Positions 37,112 to 48,320 of a stretch of 64,000 nucleotides of DNA are shown here, one piece after another. The stretch is from the NCBI GenBank assembly GCA_028564925.1, contig CM053031.1:166087084-166151083 (forward strand), written 5' to 3'. How positions within the stretch are numbered: position 1 is the first letter of the stretch; each line of letters opens with the position of its first letter. The position numbers and the translations under genes are program-made. Origin of the DNA: Lithobates sylvaticus (Eukaryota; Chordata; Amphibia; Anura; Ranidae). The notes beneath the pieces were generated by a model, which had not been told where the DNA came from, searched no databases, and saw only the letters and a program-made list of their open reading frames with translations.

Positions 37112-38804
37112 ACATCAATAAATATGTGTATAACATGCAATCGTGATTCCCCCCATTCGAAAAGTCCAACAAAACCACTGCAATCTGCTGTAGCGATCAA
37201 AACATTTTCTAAAAGTTTCTCTTTTGTGTATCCTGCGTTACTCATCCAAGATCACCACCTTGCGAAATGGCCACTCACCAGATGTTGGTTAAGTATACGT
37301 CTTTGGTTCATTAGATGGATAACCACTCCGTTAATCAATCAATCTCTCCTCGTTATAGACCACTCACAGAAAAAATATATAGAGCCATCATGGTATAGTA
37401 TATCAAACAAACGTTTTATTAAAAAAATGTAAAACATATTGCACTCACATGTACTAGTGCCCCAAGCCGGCACCAAGCTTATCCAGCCATGCATGCAGGT
37501 ATCAGATTAGATTAGCATGAGGTTGCCTCAAACTGTTATTCTGCACTCAGAGAGAGAGAGGGGTATGAGAGAGGGGGAACATGTACTAGTGCCCCAAGCT
37601 GGCACCAAGCTTATCCAGCCATGCATGCAGGTATCAGATTAGATTAGCATGAGGTTGCCTCTCTCTGGTATGCATTCCAAACAGTTAGGTCCCCTCTGTC
37701 AACCTGCTCGTGTTTCCAAAAGTCTCAGCAGCCTCTATGCGTTTCGCACCTCTTGCATCGTCAGGAAGCTGCTGGGTCCCTGTTCCCCCATCTTATATAC
37801 CCCTGTCTTACCTTTCAGGTGTTATGATTGTTACGATTCCAGAATTCTTGTCACCGGAAGTGGCAGCTCCGCCATCTTGCCGCCGGAAGTGTGGAAATCG
37901 CCATTTTGGTTACTGGCTCCCTTTGTGGTCTATTCCCTGCCTGTATCCGGAAATTACATACTCGTCACTTTCCGGATATTCTGAGTTCGCCATCTTAACT
38001 GCTGGCCAGGCGCTACATTGCTCCCTGCTTTAACATAGATGCTCCCCACCCGCAATGCTCGCCACGCCAGCGCACAGCACCGACACACACAGCCCAGCTG
38101 CCTACATCAGACACCCTCAGAATGTAATAAAAAGACGAAAAAGGGGGGGGAACCCCCCCACTGCTGTTTATGTTTCATATGGCAGCTATATTTCCAAATA
38201 GTGTGCCACCGGAAGTCGCAGTTCCGCCATTTTCTCACCGGAAGTTCCTACCCCACCATTTTTGTTACTGGTCTACCATTCCTTGCTTGCGCCAGGGAGT
38301 TTATTTAACTGGTTCCGGACATACCCGATCCCCCATTTTTACTCCTGGCCCACATTACATTTTTCCCTATTTCTATTGCTACCTAGCCATTATTAAGTCT
38401 AGCAGAAAAAGGCTAGCAAAAAACGTACAAATGGCGAGTTTTATGATATAGGCAATATCAGATCTCCATCGCTACCCATGTATGTTTATAATTAGCTATG
38501 TATAAATCTTATCATCAGCCAGCTTTACTTTTATTGGTCCAAGGCTCTTTTTTTATTATTATTTTATTGCCCATATGCATGTTTCACTACTCTTTTCTTG
38601 TTTGTTGCTCTTACACGTGTGTCACTACTCACCCGCATACATAGCTGAACAAACTTTCACATAGTTATAAAATTAAAAATTATTCTAAAAAGTGTAAAAA
38701 TAAGAAAATATATTTATATAAGAATATATTGTATTTTCTGTTATTGTATGTATGTATGTATTATTTATTCGAAGAAACCCTATATAGATCGAATTAAATT
38801 AAAT
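37112..38804 (-). repeat. Pseudo-LTR and 3' region of Penelope copy A
   Basis: From 37112 to about 37480 the sequence is the reverse complement of the central pseudo-LTR (about 41640-42040). A block containing CATGTACTAGTGCCCCAAG occurs twice in tandem (37447-37534 and 37580-37661), a duplication not seen in the other copies. Further right, to 38804, lies 3' untranslated sequence shared with copy B at about 45720-46680. It includes several CACCGGAAGTGGCAG-type repeats. Confidence 0.7.
37726..37775 (-). other. CTGACGA...GAAACGC motif closed by a 7-bp stem
   Basis: On the minus strand the order is GCAGC, CTGACGA (37764-37758), a spacer with GCA/TGC pairing, GAAA (37745-37742), CGCATAGA, then GCTGCTG. 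GCTGCTG at 37769-37775 and CAGCAGC at 37726-37732 can pair. The layout recalls a hammerhead ribozyme core, and such ribozymes have been reported in Penelope-like elements. However, a third stem and cleavage triplet are not apparent, so this may be a relic or a look-alike. Confidence 0.3.
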
Positions 38805-41530
38805 TAAAAGTCCTCTATGCAGCAGTTAATATCTAGCTCTATATTTAATCCAAGAGGTCTCATAGTGCTCATCTTATGTATCCAATAAGTTTCATTGCGT
38901 GAGACCTCTCGTCTTAAATTTGAGTTCCTCCAATTTGTTTCTATTTTGTCAATGGCGAAAAACTTCAAACTTCGTCACATGCGTGCTGCCACGTTATCAA
39001 TTTGTTTATTTTAAACTTCTGTTTTGTTGAGTGAGACTGGAATTCCAAAATTTTCCTTGCTTTATTATTGGTGACCCTACAGGGTTTGCATTTGCCACAC
39101 CAAAAAAAAAACCTTATGATCAAAGAAGGTAATCATCTTTTTCGGTGGTTCGGGGACATTCTTTACTATCTGATCTCTTAGTCTGCGTGCTCTCCTGTAT
39201 ATACATTTTGGCCTGGGGGGAAAGATTTTGCTTAAATGGGGGTTGTTGCATACAATTGGCCAATGTTTTTTTATCGCTTTTTCTAGCTCTTTGTACTGTT
39301 TGTTGAAGCCCGTAATGAATGGTACACCTGTAAAATTTCGTATGGTACTTTTTCTTTCCATCAAGAAACTTTCTCTGCTTTCATGACCTATTTTTCTCTT
39401 ATTTTCTCCAGTTCTATTCTATTGTACCCTTTGTCCACAAATCTATCCATCAGAATATCTATTTGTGCATAGTAATCTGACAGTAAGTTGCAATTTCGTC
39501 TTATCCTAATGAATTGGCCTTTTGGTATTGCTTTCTTCCAATGGGGGAGGTGGCAGCTACTGAAGGGTATATACCCATTTCTGTCTGTTTCTTTGAAGTG
39601 TGTTCTGGTATAAAGTTTCGTTTCATTTTTGAATATTTCTAAATCTAAGAAGCTGATGTTGTTCTTCTGTACACTAACTGTGAACTTGATGCCATAATGG
39701 TTTTGGTTTATATGCTGTATGAATATATCCAAGTCCTTATGGCTACCCTCCCACACTATTAAAATATTGTCTATAAATCGTTTGTATGCGGCTAGTTGTG
39801 GCCAACATCCTCCGAATATTTCCTCCTCTTCCCACTTATTTAGGAAGATGTTGGCCAGACTGGGCGCATACTTATTTCCCATTCCCACCCCTTTGATTTG
39901 TTTATAGTAACCATGGTTGAACCAAAAGTAATTATTATTCATAGCCATTCTCAATCCCTCCACTTTAAACCTCTTTTGCTTCCATCTTATATCTGAGGAG
40001 TGCTTCATGGCCCAAGCAACTGCCGACAATGCATCTGTCTGTTTTATGTTGGTGTATAGCGACTCCACATCTATTGTAACCAACAGTGCGGAGACGCTAA
40101 CCCTTAGGTTGCTGACTAATTTTATTATGTCTTTACTGTCTTTTATGAAAGCTTTCCCTTTACTAGCTAGGGGTTGGAGGAAGGAGTCAAGGTATTCCCC
40201 TAGTCTAGAGTGTATTGACCCTATCCCGCTTATGATGGGTCTTCCTGGTGGTTTGAACTTAATTTTGTGTACTTTGGGTACCTGGTATATTATAGGTAAT
40301 TTAGGTGCATCTGGTAACATGTAGCTCGCTTCTTTTTTATTCAGTATTTTATTGCTTATCCGCCCTTTTAAGAACTTCTTTAACTTTGCTTTCAACTCTC
40401 TACCTGGGTTTTTCTTCAGTGGTTGGTATGTAGTTATGTCTCCAACCAGCCTTCCTAATTCCAACTCCTATTCCTTTTTGTGTAGAATTACTAGCCCCCC
40501 CCCCCTTGTCGGCCGGTCTGACGACTATGTTTTTGCGTTTTTCTAATTTTCTTATTCCCTGCCATACCCTATCAATTGTACTTGGTTTATTCGGTTTTAT
40601 GCCATTGATTTCTTTCTCCATCATTTTTTTAAAAACTTCAATGTGATGGTTTGCATTCAATCTAGGGTTAAATGTGGATTTGTTCTGTAACTGACTGTGT
40701 GAATACACTGTGCTGCTAGGCTGTGTGGTGTTCTCTCCCTTTTCCAAAAAAATATTTTTTCAAATTTAATTTCCTTATAAACTTTTGGAGGTCAATAAAT
40801 GCCTCAAATTGGTTGAAGATCCTAGTGGGTGCATACTTTATCCCTTTATCCAATACTAATAATTCTTCCTGCGAGAACGTTATATCAGTTAAATTAAAGA
40901 TACCTTGGCCTAATTCTCTCTTTTTCTTTTTCCCCCCTCTGCACCCTCTCCTTGTGCCTTTCTGCCTGGTCCATTTTCCTGTGTAGGTCTGTATATGCCA
41001 CTCTCCTGTGGGTGCCTGTTTGCTCCGTTGTCCTGAGGTAAACGGTTCCACCCACCCCTGCTGGTCTGGAATACCGGCATCGGCGGTCTGTAGGGTTCCC
41101 TCAAGTCCCTCCATTCCCCCTGCCATTGTGGGGGGCCATAGGGTGGTGGGTTGTAATAACCCCTTCTCCTACCTCTATACCCACCCCTCCAGGGTCGGGT
41201 ATACTGTCCCGATGGTTGTTGGTGTGGTAGTCTGGATGAATTATTTGTCTGTTCAGTGTTGGGTGTGTTTCCTCTATTTTGTGTGTTGGTATTGGAATTC
41301 ATCTCTTCTCTAATAGTATTGCTCTCTGCTACTGGGGTACTGTCTATTTCATTATGGCCATCTGCTGTTCCCCCTGGTGTCTCATATTCCTCACTTAGGT
41401 ATGTATTGTTGGAGTTTGGTATTTGTTCGTCCTCCTTCCATCTATAGACTTTACCTGCTAGATAATCTTTCTTATCCCTCTGGTATTTCTTCACTTTTTT
41501 ATTTTTTACCTCGTTATCAGTCTTAACTAA
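38805..41530 (-). pseudogene. Penelope-like copy A: reverse transcriptase with partial endonuclease
   Basis: Penelope-like elements encode a single polyprotein with a telomerase-related reverse transcriptase and a GIY-YIG endonuclease. Copy A begins in the middle of the N-terminal extension (KTDNEVKNKKVKKYQRDKK near 41520), so it is 5'-truncated. The RG- and Tyr-rich segment RPWRGGYRGRRRGYY lies near 41170. A 358-residue open frame (40464-39388) carries the reverse transcriptase: YMLPDAPKLPIIYQVPKVHK, GRPIISGIGSIHSRLGEYLD, LLVTIDVESLYTNIKQTDAL and GVGMGNKYAPSLANIFLNKW. Compared with copy B, the endonuclease region at 39364-38805 is shorter and lacks the core around YVGRTTRALTVRIGEH, so this copy could not have a working nuclease. 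Confidence 0.85.
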
Positions 41531-42252
41531 CTTAACTTTGGAAACACAAGCAGGTTGACAGAGGGGACCTAACTGTTTGGAACGCATACCAGAGAGAGGC
41601 AACCTCCATGCTAATCTAATCTGATACCTGCATACATGGCTGGATAAGCTTGGTGCCGGCTTGGGGCACTAGTACATGTGAGTGCAATACGTTTTACATT
41701 TTTTTAATAAAACGTTTGTTTGATATACTATACCATGATGGCTCTATATATTTTTCTGTGAGTTTTGAATAATCCGGTGGTCTATAATGAGGAGAGATTG
41801 ATCGATTAACGGAGTGGTTATCCATCTAATGAACCAAAGGCGTATACTTAACCAACATCTGGTGAGTGGTCATTTCGCAAGGTGGTGGTGGCACAAAAGG
41901 GTGATCTTGGATGAGTAACGCAGGATACACAAAAGAGAAACTTTTAGAAATCGTTTTGATCGCTACAACAGATTGCAGTGGTTTTGTTGGACTTTTCGAA
42001 TGAGGGGAATCACGATTGCATGTTATACACATATTTATTGATGTATGGTATATATGTTGTTGCTTTTTGATAAATTGCTTGTTTATTCAATTTAGTGCAT
42101 AATCTACACTAGCAAAATAGTTTGAGTGGTGACACCACAGGATTTGCACAGTAGAGGAGCAATTTGGGGATTAAGGTTCTTTTGTAGTTAGCGCAATCCA
42201 TTTTGTTTTATAATTTTTTTAAATCCATGCACGGGTTTGTTTGATTGCAGCA

Positions 42253-42300
<48 letters not shown>

Positions 42301-42329
42301 GATTTGGTGCGCCGGTACCTTTATACATT
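41531..42329 (+). repeat. Central pseudo-LTR and leader of Penelope copy B
   Basis: From GCAGGTTGACAGAGGGGACC (41548) to CGCAATCCATTTTGTTTTAT (42192-42211) this matches 46685-47334 in direct orientation and the left pseudo-LTR in inverse orientation. It contains TTTTTAATAAAACG near 41700, with a poly(A)-like signal. A leader of about 115 bases follows, with a (TA)n at 42258-42297, and continues into the copy B coding region. The upstream edge is where truncated copy A joins. Confidence 0.75.
42258..42297. repeat. (TA)n microsatellite in the Penelope leader
   Basis: About 20 TA units lie between the pseudo-LTR and the coding part of copy B. The left end of the composite has only a few TA units at the same place, so the array expanded in this copy. 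Confidence 0.9.
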
Positions 42330-45300
42330 TTTTCTGTTTGTTTTTATTACTTCACTGTACAGGTAGTAAAATTTGTCACAGGCAGCACAATGACTAACAT
42401 AATGGAAGTATTTTCTTTTTTGAATAACCGTAGGATAGATGTGGGGGAGTTGTTTGATAGCTTTGACAATACCACAGCAGTTAATTTGGAACAAGGGTTC
42501 AAGCACTTAAAAAATTCAATGGAAAAGCAAATTAAGGTGTGGTGGGATATAATCACATTAGAAAAATATAGGGACGCAAAAATCCCACCACGCAGGTTAA
42601 GATGGGACTTTGGGCCCAATGACGGGTTGGCGGATGAGAATCTATCCAAAGCATAGTTCAACTTCTTTAATGGGTGTGAAAGTAGACTATTGGATATGAT
42701 TGTTGACAGACGTAGATCAAAATTAGCCAAAATAGAGGAAAATATCAACACCATCAAGGAAAACATGACACCACATATTGACTCCAATAATTACAAAACA
42801 AGGGCAGGCAAATTACAAGAGTTTTTAGTTACGACTGATAACGAGGTAAAAAGTAAAAAAGTGAAGAAATACCAGAGGGATAAGAAAGATTATCTAGCAG
42901 GTAAAGTCTATAGATGGAAGGAGGACGAACAAATAACAAACTCCAACAATACATCCCTAAGCGAGGAATATGAGACACTAGGGGGAACAGCAGATGGCCA
43001 TAATGAAATAGACAGTACCCCAGTAGCAGAGAGCAATACTATTAGAGAAGAGATGAATTCCAATACCAACACACAAAATAGAGGAAACGCACCCAACACT
43101 GAACAGACGAATAATTCATCCAGACTACCACACCAACAACCATCGGGACAGTATACCCGACCCTGGAGGGGTGGGTATAGAGGTAGGGGAAGGGGTTATT
43201 ACAACCCACCACCCTATGGCCCCCCACAATGGCAGTGGGAATGGAGGGACTGGAGGGAACCCTACTGACCGCCGATGCCGGTATTCCAGACCAGCAGGGG
43301 TGGGTGGAACCATTTTCCTCAGGACAACGGATCAAACAGGCACCCACAGGAGAGTGGCATATACAGACCTCCACAGGAAAATGGACCAGGCAGAAATGCA
43401 CAAGGAGAGGGTGCAGAGGGGGGAAAAAGGAAAAGAGTGAATTAGGCCAAGGTATCTTTAATTTAACTGATATAACTTTCTCGCAGGAAGAATTATTAGT
43501 ATTGGATAAAGGGATAAAGTATGCACCCACTAGGATCTTCAACCAATTTGAGGCATTTATTGACCTCCAAAAGTTTATAAGGAAATTAAATTTGAAAAAA
43601 TATTTTTTTGGAAAAGGGAGAGAACACCACACAGCCTAGCATCACAGTGTATTCACACAGTCAGTTAAAGAACAAATCCACATTTAACCCTAGATCGAAT
43701 GCAAACCATCACATTGAAGTTTTTTAAAAAATGATGGAGAAAGAAATCAATGGCATAAAACCAAATAAACCAAGTACAACTGATAGGGTATGGCAGGGAA
43801 TAATAAAATTAGAAAAACGCAAAAACATAGTCGTCAGACCGGCCAACAGGGGGGGGGGGGGGGGGTGGGCTAGTAATTCTACACAAAAAGGAATAGGAGT
43901 TGGAATTAGGAAGGCTGGTTGGAGACATAACTACATACCAACCACTGAAGAAAAACCCAGGTAGAGCGTTGAAAGCAAAGTTAAAGGAGTTAAGGGGGGA
44001 TAGCGGATAAAATACTGAATAACAAAAAAAGCGAGGTACATGTTACCAGATGCACCTAAATTACCTATAATATACAAGGTACCCAAAGTACACAAAAGTA
44101 AGTTCAAACCACCAGGAAGACCCATCATAAGCGGGATAGGGTCAATACACTCTAGACTAGGGGAATATCTTGACTCCTTCCTCCAACCCCTAGCTAGTAA
44201 AGGGAAAGCTTTTCATAAAAGACAGTAAAGACATAATAAAATTAGTCAGCAACCTAAGGGTTAGTGACTCCGCACTGTTGGTTACAATAGATGTGGAGTC
44301 GCTATACACCAACATCAAACAGACAGATGCATTGTCAGCAGTTGCTTGGGCCATAAGGCACTTCTCAGATATAAGATTGAAGCAAAGGTGGTTTATACTG
44401 GAGGGATTGAGAATGGCTATGAATAATAATTACTTTTGGTTCAACCATGGTTACTATAAACAAATCAAAGGGGTGGGAATGGGAAATAAGTATGCGCCCA
44501 GTCTGGCCAACATCTTCCTAAATAAGTGGGAAGAGGAGGAAATATTCGGAAGATGTTGGCCACAACTGGCCGCATACAAACGATTTATAGACGATATTTT
44601 AATAGTGTGGGAGGGCAGCCATAAGGTCTTGGATATATTCATACAGCATATAAACCAAAACCATTATGGCATCAAGTTCACAGTTAGTGTACAGAAGAAC
44701 AACATCAGCTTCTTAGATTTATAAATATTCAAAAATGAAACAAAACTTCATACCAGAACACACTTCAAAGAAACAGACAGAAATGGGTATATACCCTTCA
44801 GTAGCTGCCACCACCCCCATTGGAAGAAAGCAATACCAAAAGGCCAATTCATTAGGATAAGACGCAATTGCAACTTACTGTCAGATTACTATGCACAAAC
44901 AGATATCCTGATGGATAGATTTGTGGACAAAGGGTACAATAAAATAGAACTGGAGAAAATAAGAGAAAAAATAGGGCATGAAAGCAGAGAAAGATTCTTG
45001 ATGGAAAGAAAAAGTACCATACGAAATTTTACAGGTGTACCATTCATTACGGGCTTCAACAAACAGTACAATGATAGAAAAAGCGATAAAAAAACATTGG
45101 CCAATTGTATGCAACGACCCCCATTTAAGCAAAATCCTTCCCACAGGCCAACATATATATATATATACAGGAGAGCACGCAGAGTAAGAGATCAGATAGT
45201 AAAGAATGTCCCCAAACCACCAAAAAAGATGATTACCTTCTTTGATCAAAAGGTTTTTTTTCCGGTGTGGCAAATGCAAACCCTGTAGGGTCATCAATAA

Positions 45301-45718
45301 TAAAGCAAGGACAATTTTGGATTTCCAATCTCACTCAACAAAACAGAAGTTTAAAATAAACAAATTAATAACATGTGGCAGCACGCATGTGACCTATGTT
45401 TTGGAATGCAACTGTGGTTTGCAGTACGTGGGTAGAACCACCAGGGCCTTGACTGTACGCATAGGTGAACATATCCGGAACATTAAAAAAGGTTATAAAC
45501 ATCATAGCGTGTCTAGACACTATAGAGAGGTGCACAATAGGGACCCACGAAGTTTGAAGTTTTTCGCCATTGACAAAATAGAAACAAATTGGAGGAACTC
45601 CAATTTAAGACGAGAGGTCTCACGCAATGAAACTTATTGGATACATAAGATGAGCACTATGAGACCTCTCGGATTAAATATAGAGCTAGATATTAACTGC
45701 TTCATAGAGGACTTTTAA
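42330..45718 (+). pseudogene. Penelope-like copy B: full-length body with GIY-YIG endonuclease, broken
   Basis: Copy B covers the whole protein. An N-terminal extension starts near 42390 (MTNIMEVFSFLNNRRIDVGE) with an acidic/basic helical stretch and an RG/Tyr/Pro-rich segment RPWRGGYRGRGRGYYNPPPY near 43160. A second basic stretch and FSQEELLVLDKGIKYAPTR (43480) follow. The reverse transcriptase spans about 43730-44720, with LPIIYKVPKVHKSKFKPPG, VTIDVESLYTNIKQTDALS and the catalytic YKRFIDDILIVWEG (44573). The GIY-YIG endonuclease is open at 45242-45718, with CGKCKPCRVI, YVLECNCGLQYVGRTTRALT and RREVSRNETYWIHKMSTMRP. Several stops and frame changes occur in the first two thirds, and a poly-G run at 43850-43865 marks one unstable site. 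The presence of the endonuclease and the YTNI motif supports the Neptune-like group. Confidence 0.87.
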
Positions 45719-47336
45719 TTTAATTTCATTTAATTTGATCTATCTAGGGTTTCTTTGAATAAAAACAGAAAATACAATATATTCTCATATAAATATATTT
45801 TCTTATTTTTACACTTTTTAGAATAATTTAGAATTGTATAACTATGTGAAAGTTTGTTCAGCTATGTAAGCGGGTGAGTAGTGACACACGTGTAGGAGCA
45901 AAAAATAAGAAAAGAGTAGTGAAACATGCATATGGGCAATAAAATAATAATTAAAAAAGAGCCTTGGACCAATATAAGTAAATTTGGCTGATGATAAGAT
46001 TCATACATAGCTAAATATAAACATACATGGGTAGCGATGGAGATCTGATATTGCCTATATCATAAAAGTTGCCATTTTTGCGTTTGTTTGCTAGCCTTTT
46101 TCTGCCAGACTTAATAATGGCTAGGTAGCAATAGAAATAGGGAAAAATTTAATGTGGGCCAGGATTAAAAATGGGGGATCGGGTATGTCCGGAACCAGTT
46201 AAATAAACTCCATGGCACTAGCAAAGAATGGTAGACTTCCGGTGGCACGCTATTTGGAAATATAGCTGCCATATGAAACATAAACAGCAGTGGGGGGCTT
46301 GGGGGTTTTTCCCCCTTTTTTCCTCTTTTTATTACAATCTGAGGGTGTCTGATGTAGGCAGCTGGGCGGTGTGTGTTGGTGCTGTGCACTGGCGCGGCGA
46401 GCATTGCGGGTGGGGAACATTTATGTTAAAGCAGGGAGCAATGTAGCACCTGGCCAGCAGTTAAGATGGCAAACTCAGAATATCCAGAAAGTGACGAGTA
46501 TGTCATTTCTGGATACAGGCAGGGAATAGACCACAAAGGGAGCCAATAACCAAAATGGCGATTTCCACACTTCCAGCGGGAAGATGGCGGAGCCGCCACT
46601 TCCGGTGACAGGAATTCCGGGAATCGTAACAATCAGAACACCTGAAATGTAAGACAGGGGTATATAGGACGGGGGGAAACACGAGCAGGTTGACAGAGGG
46701 GACCTAACTGTTTGGAACGCATACCAGAGAGAGGCAACCTCCATGCTAATCTAATCTGATACCTGCATACATGGCTGGATAAGCTTGGTGCCGGCTTGGG
46801 GCACTAGTACATGTGAGTGCAATATGTTTTACATTTTTTTAATAAAAGGTTTGTTTGATATACTATACCATGATGACTCTATATATTTTTTTGTGAGTTT
46901 TGAATAATCCGGTGGTCTATAACGAGGAGAGATTGATCGATTAACGAAGTGGTTATCCATCTAATGAACCCAAGGTGTATACTTAACCAACATCTGGTGA
47001 GTGGCCATTTCGCAAGGTGGTGGCGGCACAAAAGGGTGATCTTGGATGAGTAACGCAGGATACACAAAAGAGAAACTTTTAGAAAATGTTTTGATCGCTA
47101 CAACAAATTGCAGTGGTTTTGTTGGACTTTTCACGATTGCATGTTATACACATATTTATTGATGTATGGTATATATGTTGTTGCTTTTTCATAAATTGCT
47201 TGTTTATTCAATTTAGAGCATAATCTAAACTAGCAAAATAGTTTGAGTGGTGACACCACATGATTTGCACAGTAGAGGAGCAATTTGGGGATTAAGGTTC
47301 TTTTGTAGTTAGCGCAATCCATTTTGTTTTATAAAA
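45719..47336 (+). repeat. 3' region and right pseudo-LTR of Penelope copy B
   Basis: From 45719 to about 46680 lies 3' untranslated sequence homologous to the 37790-38804 region of copy A. From 46685 to 47334 lies a pseudo-LTR in direct orientation with the central one. It ends at TTTTGTTTTATAAA immediately before the 12-bp target duplication. Confidence 0.75.
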
Positions 47337-47853
47337 ATTCCTTGGGGTGTCTACTTTCCAAAATGGGGTAATTTGGGAGGTATTGTACTGTCATGCCATT
47401 TTAGCACCTCAAGAAATGAGATAGGCAGTCAAACTAAAAGCTGAGTAAATTCCAGAAAATGTACCCTAGTTTGTAGACGCTATAACTTTTGCACAAACCA
47501 ATAAATATATGCATATTGGATTTTTTTTTACCCGAGACATGTGGCTGAATGCTTTTTGGCCTAAATGTATGACTAAAATTGAGTTTATTGTATTTTTATA
47601 GCAAAAAGTAGAAAATATAATTTTTTTAAAACTTTTCGGTATTTTTTCATTTATATAGCAAAAAATAAAAACTGCAAAGGTGATAAATTACCACCAAAAG
47701 AAAGCTCTATTTGTGAGAAAAAAAAGGATGCAAATTTTGTTTCAGCACAGCATTGCATGACCGTGCAATTACCAGTTAAATCCGCACACTGCCGAATTGT
47801 AAAAAGTGCTCTGGTCAAGAAGGGGTAAATCATTCCAGGGCTGAAGTGGTTAA

Positions 47854-48316
47854 TAAATAGTTTTTTCTTGTTAGTCCTGTCCAATATATACTCACTTGAC
47901 CCAAACAATAACCCCGGCACTTACCTAGATCAAACCTTGATCTAGGTATATTTTCTGTAATTAATTTTTATTATTTTTTACACAGTTTTTTTTTCTCTCT
48001 ACAAGGTGAGAGGGAGAGAGAGATGCAATGCATCTCACTCTCTGTGAATGGAGAGGAAAAACACAGGGATGGGCTTCACTGTGACTGATCAGAGGCTATC
48101 ACAGCGATCAGGGGACCCAGAATCGGGAGTTCTGGGTCACTTGGGAGAACCGGGAGTTCTGGGTCCTGATCATTAGTACGGGACATGGGACTTTTGGTGA
48201 GACCCCGGTTTCTGTGCTGGAAATGCAGATACGCATACTGTATACTGTATGTGGCACCACGAAAAAAAGCCCAGTCCAGTGGGGTTGCATATATGTATAC
48301 TGTCGGCGGGAAAGGT
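47854..48316. other. Right flank of the inner piggyBac (outer TTAA element)
   Basis: Non-coding. It includes palindromic GATCTAGGTA/TACCTAGATC text near 47925-47950, GGGAGTTCTGGGTC repeated twice (48125-48170) and ends near GGCGGGAAAGGTTTAA. Confidence 0.45.
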
Positions 48317-48320
48317 TTAA

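Larger units (their letters stand above)
34885..47336. mobile_element. Penelope-like (Neptune-type) inverted dimer with 12-bp target duplication
   Basis: ATTCCTTGGGGT occurs at 34873-34884 and 47337-47348, bounding a 12.4-kb insertion in the piggyBac 3' region. Inside are two Penelope bodies in opposite orientation: copy A (minus, about 38805-41530) and copy B (plus, about 42330-45718). Related pseudo-LTR sequences lie at the left (minus orientation), the centre (plus) and the right (plus). The right pseudo-LTR ends exactly at the target duplication. The left one runs about 85 bases further, into what is body leader at 42215-42330. Inverted and tandem partial copies like this are known for Penelope elements. 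Two other elements later entered the left pseudo-LTR. Confidence 0.85.

Noticed and set aside
37726-37775. Canonical hammerhead ribozyme
   Set aside because: The two core blocks are present, but stem III and a cleavage triplet could not be placed, so only a motif is reported.
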